From Cristatella mucedo (taxonomy: Eukaryota; Bryozoa; Phylactolaemata; Cristatellidae), in contig WPIO01000030.1 in NCBI GenBank assembly GCA_009760855.2, forward strand, positions 1,107,001-1,171,000: DNA of 64,000 nt, given 5' to 3'. Below, in pieces: positions 45,761 to 57,400 of the stretch (positions are counted from its first letter, which is position 1; every line of letters starts with the position of its first letter). The position numbers were made by a program, and so were the translations under genes. Under the pieces are notes generated by a model. That model was not told the origin of the DNA. It made no database searches and saw only the letters and a program-made list of their open reading frames with translations.

Positions 45761-46222
45761 ATTCTCGCGCCGTAGGGAGCGCCGTCCGAGAAGCCTCTGC
45801 TGTGTCGCTCACATTCGGGTACCCCTGGTTTTCTGAGGTGGGGGGATGGAGACGAAAGGCTCAATAGGTATTTCGTGGCTCACCTGGTCTGGCTGTGGTT
45901 GCTCGGGCAACAGGGCCGGATGAAAGCGGCCTCATTCGACCCAACGCCATAGTTCAGAGCCTCGTTAGCGTCCCGTGGAGTATCTGGATCAGAGAATTCA
46001 GTCTTAGGCTGGATCAGAGAGGCTTAAGCTAGAGCCCCAAAGGGAAAGCATATGAAATGCCTTTTTGGCATCTTTCTAGGCCCCAAGGCCGCCGATGGAA
46101 TAAGATAATAGCTGCAAATATATAATATATATATATAATAGCTGCAAAACTCGTTGGTCCTCTCATCCATAATAATATTGTAGCATCTTTTAAAAAGTAA
46201 ACGGTAGCTTCTTCTGGAGTCA

Positions 46223-47250
46223 GTGTGGTTTGTTCGCACAGCAGAGAGCCAGCCGATGCCCAACACCAACAGTTACCAACGCACCAAGCCCCAGAGTGCA
46301 CAGCTCCCCTCGGCCCCTACTCTCGCTCGACTCCCCCTTCCACTCCAGGTTGACCCCGATGATTCATCCAGGACCGCAACTGTGCAGTGGCCGACCCTGA
46401 TGATGGATCCACCGTCAGGCCAGCAGCTGGTTACCGTGCCTCTGTCCATGCCACATCACAGGTGGACCACAGCAGTGCACCGGTCCCTCTCGGTGGTGCT
46501 TCTAACAGCTCACCAGTGGCTTATCAGAGGAGCCTGCATACAATACATACATACCAACTACAGTCAGACCCTGACGATTTCAAGCGCCGACCTGGGGGTG
46601 GGCTCTCCGTCCCCTCTAAAAAGAAAGGGTTGCCGCGAGCCACATTTGGCCAGTCTGAATACCGTCGCCACCAGCCTACTGTTAAATGTCGTTCGAGGAG
46701 GCTTCCCGGCGGCGCTCCTTCCAGCCCAGTTTTCAGACTAGCCAGCCCAATGCTGCTGCCCTTGACCTGACCGATTTACTAGAATCGCTAGGCACCCTCT
46801 GAACGGACACCTAAAGCTGCGCGCCCGGAAAGGCACCGTCTACCCCGTGTAGAAGCTTCGACTCGAGAGGCCTAAGCTTCGCTCCGAACGCAAGAGAAGT
46901 CTTTTCAAAACCATCCGCCCAAAAAGAACGTGTTCGCCAGTTTGGAAAGCCCGAAACTACGCACACGTCAGACCTCTTTAGACGTGTTCAAGAATAAGTT
47001 ATCTCTTTGACGCCTCTGCAATAGGATTGCCGCAGCGTTTGAAGACGGTGCCCTCACTCCGGTTATTTACTCTGGTAAATTACGAACCTTAGCGTGGAGT
47101 GTGCGTTTGTCTAACAGCCCTTTTAAGCCCCCACCAGTTGAAAAATTCTAGGTCCCCTCTGAAGAAAAACCTCGAATCAACGCCTCCGTAACGGCTCCTT
47201 TAGCGTGGTAGGCTCTTTAGACACAATGCTATCCACACAGATCGGGCTTC
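46223..47250 (+). other. Unidentified proline/serine-rich open region, possible transposon remnant
   Basis: Two overlapping plus-strand frames (46223-46741 and 46387-46770) are rich in Pro, Ser and Arg, without motifs I recognise. Codon-like, GC-richer sequence continues to about 47250 with stops, where an L2-A copy interrupts it. It may be a decayed gag-like region of an unknown retroelement or a gene fragment; no RT, protease or zinc knuckle is visible. Confidence 0.25.
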
Positions 47251-47273
47251 CTGAGGGAGGATGCTTCCGGCGA

Positions 47274-47625
47274 ATAATAATAATTATTATTATGAACTTG
47301 ATAAGGCGCCCTCAGAGAACTCAATCTCTTTCTTGGCGCTTTACATTTGCTGCAAAGGGAACCGCGATTGAATGGTGAGTAATAGCATGCTTGATAAACA
47401 GCATGGATAACATGGTTAGGGGTGACATGCACAGGGTCAGCATGCAAATGTGGTTAGTGGCAGCATGCACAGTGTCAGCATGCATAAGCACACGAATGAC
47501 GATTCACAGGGACCCACTAATGCTATCCTAAATAGATGTGTTTTCAAGTTCTTTTTAAATGTGGTCAAGTCTGGGGATGCTGTGACACAAGTCGGGAGGG
47601 AGTTCCAGGCTTTGGGAGCAAGGAG
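47274..47625 (-). mobile_element. L2-A LINE 3' fragment
   Basis: (TAA)n and (att)n start, reverse hairpin (aaggcgccctcagagaactc), 3' non-coding region and the end of the ORF (ttctttttaaatgtggtcaa). Well preserved. Confidence 0.9.
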
Positions 47626-47640
47626 CTTAAGCGAACAGTA

Positions 47641-48840
47641 GCTCTCATCAGCCGACTTTTGGGGGCTTTAGCTCTTTTAGCCCCATCCCTACGCCCTTAG
47701 TTGTGCGGTTGAGTAAAAGTTTGGGGAGTGCACAAGCAGAGCGGAAATTGCAGAGGCATATGACCGAATGTTCATGTAGGAATTGCTGCAGCCATATTGG
47801 GATTTCCGTTTACCAATCTTGCCACAATCAGACGGCTCTCGAGGATCTGTTGTCGCGAAGGAAGCGTGAAGGCGTTGGGAGTTATTGTCTTTGAAGGAAT
47901 CTTTTGTGACACTAACGTGATATTAGCATACCTGATGACCCCACAATGAGCTGATCACTGCATAGGTCATTATAGGAACACATGTTTTGTTCTAGAATGC
48001 ATGCACCAACCATCAAAGGCTAGAGCCATACGAGCGCTTTTATGAGCGATCGGCTATGCATAATGAATATCAACCCCTAGCATATGCGATCCAGTCTGCA
48101 CTCCAGTAAACTAGGCAGGGGGTTTAAAACTTGTACTCCCGTGCTTGGTTTCATTGTGCACGGGTATAGCCATTTGAAAGCCAGCGAATTTTACAATTAA
48201 CATATGACATCGTCCGTATCAGCTTATATTGGAATTCGACTGAAAAAGCCAGCTCTGTTTGCTTCGGAGATATAAAGCGACGTACGGTGTCACACCAAAG
48301 TGAACATGTACTTTGGTAGTTCTGGCTGAGCTTAAAATGAGATATAATTAAAATAAATGGCTGTCGGAGCCTCTGCAGCTAGCGATAAATATGGTTGCAT
48401 GGGTAGTCAACAAATCCCCGATGTTCAGCCAAATGTCTCTTTTGTTTAAGGAGATATGATGGCTCCAGGTCGATCAGCAGATACAGCGTGCCGTAGAAAA
48501 AAAAACTGACCCGCAAGGTCTGCCTGCCATGGCCTGGCTCCTTCGTATGTTGTGTGACAGTGGCTCCGGCTGTTCTAGTGGGAGTCGCACGGAAACACAG
48601 CGGGCGAACATGCAGGGTAAACGAGACTGCTTTATTACCCCCAACGGACACATATATGGAAGCCCAATCAATCGCAGCAAACGACACGAAATATAATTTG
48701 CATTAGTGGCCTGACGCTGATCTACTTCAATGGCTCAACTTTTGGCCACAGGTGAGGTGTATGCATCAGCGTCAGGCGCCTTGCTAATTGTAGCAGAAGA
48801 CGCAGGCGCACACAACACATACCCAGCAGAACTGCTTCAC
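47641..48840. other. Intergenic, nothing recognised
   Basis: No homologue, repeat family or RNA gene recognised. A 102-codon minus-strand ORF (48379-48687) looks like chance. Confidence 0.5.
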
Positions 48841-48849
48841 CAGTTTCCA

Positions 48850-49170
48850 TCCCATTAGCGACAGAAGCTTTTGCTCTGAAGGTCCTAGACTTTGAAACTC
48901 ACTTCGACAACTTTTGCAACTACACAACCTCTCCTGCTGCCGATTCTGACACGTCCGTTCCAGCCGTACTGAGTTGTTACTTCCATACTATTCACTTACT
49001 CGTCTACTCTTCACACTCAGCTATGCTTCTGACTTTCTCTTTGCTGCATGAGATAAGGTCTGTAGGCTACCGTATGTGCACCAAAAGCAACTTAGTCTCT
49101 GAGTGCTCTAAGGAAAGCTCTCCTGCATAACATCCCAACTTAGTCCTTGTGGCATTGTGGAGCTTCAGAT
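48850..49170 (+). mobile_element. L2-B LINE 3' fragment, diverged
   Basis: Plus-strand copy with cgacagaagcttttgctctg, actttctctttgctgcatga, ggctaccgtatgtgcaccaa and a 3' end ttgtggagcttcag; frames are broken. Confidence 0.8.
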
Positions 49171-49572
49171 GAATTTATACATTAAATTACAAGGGCTAGC
49201 TACTCACATGGCAGAATATAGAAGGATGGATAATCCAAGAGTAAGACTGATTGCCATCACTAGCGATGATGACCCACACGTTCTGCTTGTTGTTTCTTTT
49301 CATTACAGACCACATCTATTAGACTTTGCGTAGGAAATTTGTCTCTGTCAAAGTAAGGCAAATCTTTAGCCGAAGGCTGAACCTAACTTTACTTCGATTA
49401 GGAACTGCTCACTTCGGATTCACCCAGTATTCCCCAGCCAATACAAAGAGCAAGCGATAGTCACATCTTTGACATACTTACCATGCTCTGCAGGTTCGAC
49501 AATTACCTCAAATGAAGATCAAGATCTAACCCAAACTACGCCCACCTTTAGGATACGGTAGAACATCTCTAT

Positions 49573-49690
49573 GCCGAGCTGGATTGGTTCAGCGGTTAAG
49601 GTGCTCACCCCGACCAAGGTCTGGCTGAGGTCGCGGGCTCGAGCCCCGAGGCATATGTGAAGCGCCTGAATTGAGATTAAGTTCTCTTAA
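49573..49690 (+). mobile_element. S2 tRNA-derived SINE
   Basis: ccgagctggattggttcagc, cgcgggctcgagccccgagg and atgtgaagcgcctgaattga; the tail ends in (aaat)n. Confidence 0.8.
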
Positions 49691-49708
49691 ATAAATAAAT
49701 AAATCCTA

Positions 49709-49873
49709 GCCGATTTAACAGCCTCTTTTGTATAGCGACAGAAGAGCCTTTACGGCTATCACCACCGCTTGCAGTGGCGATAAAGGATCGCCTCGCCGCA
49801 GGAATCGAACCCACGACCTCGGGACCGAGGCCGTGAAAGCAACCGCCTTATCCAGTGTGCCACCACGGCTTAC
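49709..49873 (-). mobile_element. S1 tRNA-derived SINE, full length, well preserved
   Basis: Reverse copy; B box on the minus strand gggttcgattcc is a perfect match to the Pol III consensus. It carries the cctcggtcccgagg arm, cggtggtgatagccgtaaag core and tail gaggctgttaaatcggc. It directly follows an S2 copy in opposite orientation. Confidence 0.9.
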
Positions 49874-50019
49874 TATACAAATGAATTATAATTAATACTT
49901 ATAAAAAACACACGGACATCGCAAGCTGGCCTCCCCTCTCGAGGAGTGCTTGGCTGCTTTATTTTTGTGAACTTTATATGCGATACTGTCAGCAGTTAAA
50001 CCACATTTATCGAGCAAGT

Positions 50020-50822
50020 AGTATGACCTCTCATTAGACAACCACATCAGCTCCACAGTCAAATCTGCCTACTTTCAGCTACATAACAGTGATGCAATTC
50101 AGGCTTGTTTAGGCAAGGATACCACATCTAAATTGGTCCGTGCTTTTGTGACATCCCGTCTTGACTTCTGTAACTCACTGCTTACTGGCATGTGCAATAA
50201 GGGGCTTACAGCTGGTGCAAAACTCTGCAGCTAGGCTTGTCATTCGTGAGCGTCGCAGTCGCCACATCACACCACTTCTCGCCGACCTGCACTGGCTACC
50301 AGTCAAGCAACGCATAGACTTTAAGGCTTTGTCGCTCACTTTAAGGTCACTTCATTCTTTGGCTCCAGCCTATCTCGCAGATCTACTCCCCCATCAGGCC
50401 AAGCATCGTACCACCAGCTTTTCGGAATCCAACAGTTTACCACTACCTCGGACAAACCTCAAATCCTCTGGAGACCGTGCATTTAGTTCGTATGCTCCCA
50501 AAGCATGGAACTCCCTCACGACATGCGTCAGAACATCCCCTGACTTGACCACATTTAAAAAGAACTTAAAAACACAACTATTTAGGACATTCGTCCTTGA
50601 TGTGCTCATGCGTGCTGACACTGTGCATGCTGCCACTAACCACATTTGCATGCTGACCCTGTGCATGTCACCCTTAACCATGTTGTTCATGTTGTTTGTT
50701 TATCAAGCATGATATTACTCACCATTCAATCGCATTTCCCTTTGCAGCAAATGTAAAGCACCTAGGAAGAGATTAAGTTCTCTGAGGATGCTTTATCAAG
50801 TGCATTATTATTATTATTATGA
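50020..50822 (+). mobile_element. L2-A LINE 3' fragment
   Basis: Plus-strand copy with an almost open C-terminal frame ([49 protein letters not shown]), 3' non-coding region, hairpin and (ATT)n. 5' truncated after the RT. Confidence 0.93.
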
Positions 50823-51071
50823 ATTAGGCCCCGATACTAACACCGTAGTGGGCTCCAGCAAAACATGTATTCTCACCCTCGGCCTCTAGCGCATCTGCAG
50901 AAGGCTGCCCTTTTCGGCGTCCACATCGCAATGGCCTTCCTTACACTGGGTCTTAATTATCTCCTGGATCCACTCGCCCAGCCCTTATTGATCAGCAACA
51001 GCTGATCAAAGGCAGCCTGTATCTAGACTACAGAGCCTCAGAGCAGCTGAGAGTGGCAGGAATTCAGTAAT
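50823..51071. other. Unidentified stretch between L2-A and PEPD
   Basis: A short frame (gcctctagcgcatctgcaga onward) looks like diverged coding sequence of a mobile element, but no family could be assigned. Confidence 0.25.
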
Positions 51072-51077
51072 TTTATT
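51072..51077 (-). terminator. PEPD candidate poly(A) signal AATAAA
   Basis: First reverse-strand AATAAA downstream of the PEPD stop, about 280 bp away. Confidence 0.4.
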
Positions 51078-51354
51078 AGCAGAGCGGACATTCAGATTTT
51101 TTGTGGCTCACTACCGGAGACAGAGTAAATCAATAACTTTGACTCTGTCAAATCAGATTAAACTATCGGGGTTTTTATAGCCATTCAGCACACAGCATAA
51201 GTGGGAACAACTAGCAAGTAGCACCTGCTCATGGCATGTCGAGCAAAGAGCAAGCGAGCCACGAGCCATCTTGGGACTTTCGGCACAGCATACAAGTGCT
51301 TGCGTAATTGCAGTTCGTTGATAAAATGACAAAAGGGCAACTAAGTTGCATCTG

Positions 51355-51468
51355 CTAAAGCTTCCTTCCCTCAGACATGACAGCCTCGATCTCTTCCACT
51401 TTACGTGGTACACGCGTCAGGAGCTCTACTCCAATATCGGTTACGACGACGTTATCTTCAATCCGGAC
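51355..51468 (-). CDS. PEPD: PEPD terminal exon
   Basis: Acceptor before GTC CGG; ends TAG. It encodes [18 protein letters not shown], then [13 protein letters not shown], matching VRIEEDVVVTDSGIELLT and CVPRTVEEIEACM. The C-terminus is about 11 residues shorter than human. Confidence 0.96.
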   Translation of the reverse strand, partial: VRIEDNVVVTDIGVELLTRVPRKVEEIEAVMSEGRKL

Positions 51469-54400
51469 CTAAGATAGATAAAAATATACAGAATATTGTA
51501 CACCGGTAGATACAAGGAAGCAATAATCCAAGCACAATGTCTGCTGCATTACAAATAGCCTGCAGTACGGATGCACATCCATATAATTCATTTATTTATA
51601 ATTCATTTATATGGTGCCCCAAGGGAGCTTAATCTCTATTCAGGCCCTTCACATATGCCTCAGGGCTCGAGCCCACGACCTCAGTCAGACTTTGGTCGGG
51701 GCGAGCAACTTAACCGCTAGACCAATAGAGTCAACATTATGTTTTTTATTACCAGCCTGAATATTGATTACTTCAAATCAACCTATTTAAACAGTCAGGT
51801 AAAATATCTTAGACAGTAGCTGCGAAGCGATGAAGACTATGTATTAATAGATTCGACACGGGAGTGCTTTCTCTACTACATTCAAAGCTCGACTCAATTT
51901 TGCTGCACAGTAGATGGTTAGCAACGTGCCATCGTAGGCAACAAGGCAAGCAGCAATCAGTGCTGTAGTTTGGAAAAAATATAATTCATTGTATAGCTTT
52001 CCAAGAGAACTTAATCTCTATCCAGGTGCTTCACGACACAGGGCTTGAGGCCACGACCTCGGTCGTCAAAGGTAAGATCTTATTCCTGGGCCAAACCAGG
52101 GCAAGGGCAGCTCAGAAAAGCATTAATGCCAGGATGAAGGCAAGAGAGTCAGAGGTGAGTGCAAAGGAGGCATGGGAATCAGAGGTGAGCGCAAATTGAA
52201 CATTCACGTCCAAATTAAAAACTAAAAGCCTAACTGAGTCACGAGGACAGTAAAGAAAGTATGGAGCACAGAAATAGCAGCATAAGATGGCTGGAAAGAA
52301 AATACATGCCAGAGATATGAAAGCAGGAGAGGCGGTATCGTCTTCAGGCAAGATCGTGGAAGTGAGTGCCGAAGTCCAGAATCAACAAGGTAAAAGCATC
52401 GGTCACCAACAGTCTTAAAGCAAAAGGAAGACATGATTAATTGTCTCATGAGAACCTTAAGTATTGAGGAGGTGGATTGTGATATCCACACATATGCTCA
52501 ATAGCAAGAACAGCACAGGTATATCTCTCCAGATCGTCTACCACATGTATACACTCCTTCTCACAAGTCTTGTTTCACCCGGAATGGTGAGGCCCACCTG
52601 GTGCCGGCCGATGCTTTCGAGCTAGCAGACAGAAGAACACATCTTGGATTTCTGTGCACTATACACTAGATGTATGCTTAACGTATTGACGTCTTGTGTA
52701 AGTAAAACTATCATTTACAGTGCAAATAATTTAATAGGTCGGGCTTCCACGGTTTTTAATAACACTAATTTTTAATAACCTCTACTACACGTCACATAGA
52801 GTGTGTTAACCTCTTACAAGTATCTGAGGCAATATTACCTAGTAGTACTGCATCGGGCTAGAGAGCTAAACGAGGTCATAGCAGCAACAGTATTGAACCT
52901 CAGACAGTGCTCCAACCTATCCCGAAGATGCTCTAAGCGATCTAGGCCAGGCTGACTAGGCCAGCTGATGATTCTGACAACTGCTTCAGCAAAAACCTCT
53001 TGGAAGCTACTGCTGTGTGCTTTAGGTCATTTTCCTGCTCCTAAATGTAATCGTTCACCAGAAGAGCTCTAGCACATTAAGTCCAATTTTTTTATCAGAT
53101 CGACGTACACACGGTGATCCATAAGGACGGCGAAGCAATCTGAACTGGAGGAGCAGAAGCAAGCCGAAACCATAACTTCTGCTACCAAATTTCAGAGTAG
53201 GCTGGTGAAGATCGGGGTGGCACGTCCCATATTTCTGCCGACTTACGAATTTTCTTAGCTTGCTGTTAGCAACAAGCATGAATTTCGACTGGTCGGTCCA
53301 TACGATTCGACTCCAGTTGTCTGCCGTTGAGTGGGCATGGTCTCGATTCCGTCCGAGAGATCTCTTCCGTGTCGCTCAGTAAGCAAAGGCTTGCATTTGG
53401 CGACCCTTATAAAAATATGCTCTCCGGCGTACTGCCTCTACGCTTGTGACCGTGCCGGTAGTGGCCGCCAGCGACCGACAAAGCTACCGGAGTGATGCCT
53501 TCCATCGCTAAAGAGCCAGCATCTTTAGGTGAAAGTAGTATCGCCGGGTCGTCTTCCTAGGCCGATCTCTATTAGCCGTACCGTCGTGCATTTTAAGCTC
53601 TTTAAGATTGTAGTTCACTGCTCCATGGGTGATTTTAAGACAACGTGCAACTTCTCGGTTGCTTAGGTCAATTTCATGCAAGGCCTGCAGTCGTCCTTTA
53701 GGAGTGCTGTCGAGGAATGACCTTTTAGCCATATTGAACTATGCACCAAAACGAGCCGGAACTCTATATCGGTGTGTAGGGAAACCCATCAGCCATGCCT
53801 AAAAGGATGAAGACATAAGAGAGCTTGTATGGAGCAAAATGCTAAAAAATGAACAACTTAGTCTTTAGAAACACCGTGTTCAAATACACAAAATCTATGG
53901 CAACTCCAAGCTTTTTTGCACTTTTAACACATCTAAAGCACCAACTACGATCGACGGCTATTCCCCTTAACTTCTGCGGGCAAAGTTTAGTAGATCATGT
54001 GCTATGCTTGGATCTCCACGCTTAGATCTCCGGCTCCTTAGACCTATTCGTGCATTTGTAGTGGTGGAACAAGACCATGCATTCGTGACATCCCGTCTCG
54101 ACTTCTGCAACTCCCTGCCCGCTGGCCTACCGGCATGTGCGATCAGGCGATTGCAGCTGGTGCAAAACACCGCAGCTAGGCTTGTCTGTCGTGAGCGTCA
54201 CAGTTGCCACATTACTCCGCTTCTCGCCGACCTGCACTGGCTACCAGTCAAGCAACGGATTGACTTCAAGGTTTTGTCGCTCCCTTTAAGGTCACTTCAT
54301 TCTTTGGCTCCAGCCTATCTCTCAGATGTACTCCCCCATCAGGCCAAGCATCGTACCACCAGCTTTTCGGAATCCAACAGTCTGCAAATACCCCGTACAC

Positions 54401-57400
54401 ACCTCAAATCCTTTGGAGACCGTGCATTTAGTTCGTATGCTCCCAAAGCCTGGAACTCCCTCCCGACCTGCGTCACAACATCCCCTGACCTGACCACATT
54501 TAAAAAGAACTTAAAAACATACCTATTTAGGACAGCATTTAGTAGGTCCCTGTGATTCGTCCTTGATGTGCTTATGCGTGCTGACACTGTGCATGCTGCC
54601 ACTAACCACATTTGCATGCTGACCCTGTGCATGTCACCCCTAACCGTGTTATTCATTTTGTTTGTTTGTCAAGCACGATTTTACTCACCATTCAATTGCA
54701 TTTCCATTTGCAGCAAATGTAAAGCGCCTAGAGAGAGATTGAGTTCTCTAAAGGCGCTTTATCCAGTGTATTATTATTAAGACTTTCGAAGAGAAATGTA
54801 TGGGCACATCTTCTGTCAATCCACGAAATAATAAGGATAGGTGACGATTTAGACAGAGAGTTTTATATAGAGCAGTAAAACACCTGAGAAACTTTCGGTG
54901 GGAATATGGTAGTTACACAATTCATCGCATGCAACAAATAAAAAGTTCGAAGCACAGCTCAGTCGCAGGGACAATCATGGGTCAAGTTGCATAGAACTAG
55001 TAGCTAGGACGGTTGGAACGAGTTGGCAACAAGAGTGATGTCGTTGCATAGGAATAGTGGAACTGAGTTTAACAGTCTAGGACCTGCTGAGCTAACATTC
55101 TATTAAAAAAGTCTACAAGTGACAGAAAGATAAAGCTATCTTGTGAATGCTATGTACAAACTAGCTGCATTCATGCACCACTGCTATTTTTTAACCACTT
55201 CCTAACTTTGGAAATGAAGTGAACATCGTGACTGGGAGTTTGAGGTTTTCTGAACACTAAAACACAAATTAACCGAATGTCAAACAGTGCAAAGATGCTG
55301 CAGGTGCTGAATGAATCTCTATTCACAGACACCACATTCCAACGGTGGGATAGAAAGATTATGGGGTCTGCTTTAACTGCATTTTCAGATTCCCGAGTAG
55401 GACAGAGTCGTGTGAACATGGCATACGAGTATACGTGTACACAGCCGATGGCTCACAGAACCTATAATGCACAAGCTGATAGCTCACCAGAGCGATCAAT
55501 TACACAAATGACCGAGCAACAGATTCAGAACTCCTCTTGCTCTGGTAGAGAATGAGAAAGGAAGAGAACTTGTGTGACTTGTTGGGGGGCATTCAGCTGT
55601 ACTTGGTCAGGGTACGCTGATTTGTTTGGAGTAGTAGCATTTTCTACTGGCATATTAGGCTCTGCACCGTTCTCGATCGTCCCACAGAGGGTAGAGTTTC
55701 CATGATAGCATATTAAGTGCTGCTGAGTAGTAACTTTGTTCAGCATTTCTTAGACGATTCTTAATTTTTAGATGCTATTATCACTTATCTATGTTAAGCA
55801 TTTTATCATAACCTATTATTTCCAAATTATGCTTATCTGACCACATGCAGATCTCATTCAATCTACAGTGTGTGCCCTCCTCTGTATTCAAAGTCACTTG
55901 TGAATCGCAAAACCTCACGACCCTTGACACGGATGCTCAACAAGCAAGGATATCTTCATCCCCCTACTGATCAACCCCCCTTCCGACCTGTCATCATTGC
56001 TAGAATACTACAACACGACACTAGCCGACATTCTTAACGAGTTTTCACCTCTGAATAAGCACACTGTGCTTCTGTGCCCAGACGGCCTATTGTTTACTGC
56101 AGGCATTAAACAAGCTAGGTCAACTATGTGAAAGCTTGAAAAAGCATATGCAAAATCAGGACTGACTGTACATCGTCAGGCATACGAGGACTACTGTTGA
56201 TCGTACCATTCAATCCTACCAAAGGCCAACTCTGGTTTCTATAAAAAACATTGTCGAATCAAAGACACACAATCCAAAGATGCTAATGTCTACCATCAAC
56301 CAACTCCTTAACAGCTCCCAAGCTAGCTCCTTACCTAGTTACCCTTGTGATGGTCAAGTGGATCGCTTCTCTAGGTTCTTTGTCAACAAGTTAGATAAGA
56401 TCCGAAACTCCACCCTAGAGTAAGAGCATCCCCTCTGGAATCACGTCCCTCAATTCCGTGCAGTACCTTAATGTCCATGTTCAAGGAAGCCACAACTGAC
56501 CTCATCCTGAAGATCATATCCCACTCAAAGAAGACAACTAGTCCTCTAGATCTGATTCCTACTGTCCTGTTTCTAAGATGCATGGATCTGCTGCTGCCAT
56601 GCATAGCTAACATAATAAATATGTCATTAGCCTCGGGTCATGTCCCAACATCTTTCAAAAAGGCAGTGGTCAGGCCACTACTCAAGAAAGCAACACTAGA
56701 TCAAGTGGACTTGAGCAACTTCAGCCCAGTCTCTCGACTACCGTAACACTGGAACAAGTAGAGGCAGACCAATTAAACACATACACTGAAACTTCCCACC
56801 TAGCTAGTAAGTTCCAGTCTGGTTAACCAGCAAATCAATACACACAGTCAGCATTGGCTCGGGTAAATAACGGCTTCTTAGGAATGCAGACTTAGGTAGA
56901 GTCTTTCTTGTTGATCTTGCTCTTCTAAAATTCTTGTTCATCTTTCGGCAGCTTTTGATACTATCGATCACCAAGTCCTTTTCGAGTGCCTCTCATCTCG
57001 CCTAAGCATCACAAGTACTGCACTGCAATGGTTCAGATCCTATCTCAGTAGGAGACTCCACTGATAGCTGACCTCCACACCACTCATAGCCGACCTGCAC
57101 TGGCTCCCAGTCAAGCAACACATCGACTTAAAGGTTCTGCCACTCACTTTTAGGTCCCTCCATTCTTTGGCTCCAGCCTACCTATCAGATCTACTCCATC
57201 ACCAGGCTAAGCATTGTACCATCTGCTTTTCGGAATCTAATCGTTTACCTATACCTCGCACGAGCCTCAAATCCTGTGGAGACCGTGCCTTTAGTTCGTA
57301 TGCTCCCAAAACCTGGAAATTACTTCCAACTGGGGTCACGACATCCCGTGACTTGACATTTTAAAAGGAGCTAAAACTGCATAAATTTATCAAAATGTTT

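Noticed and set aside
50161-50712. 183-codon ORFs at 50.2 and 54.0 kb as host genes
   Set aside because: Both are the C-terminal part of L2-A LINEs, sharing the [11 protein letters not shown] and HSLAPAYL blocks with many other copies in the window.
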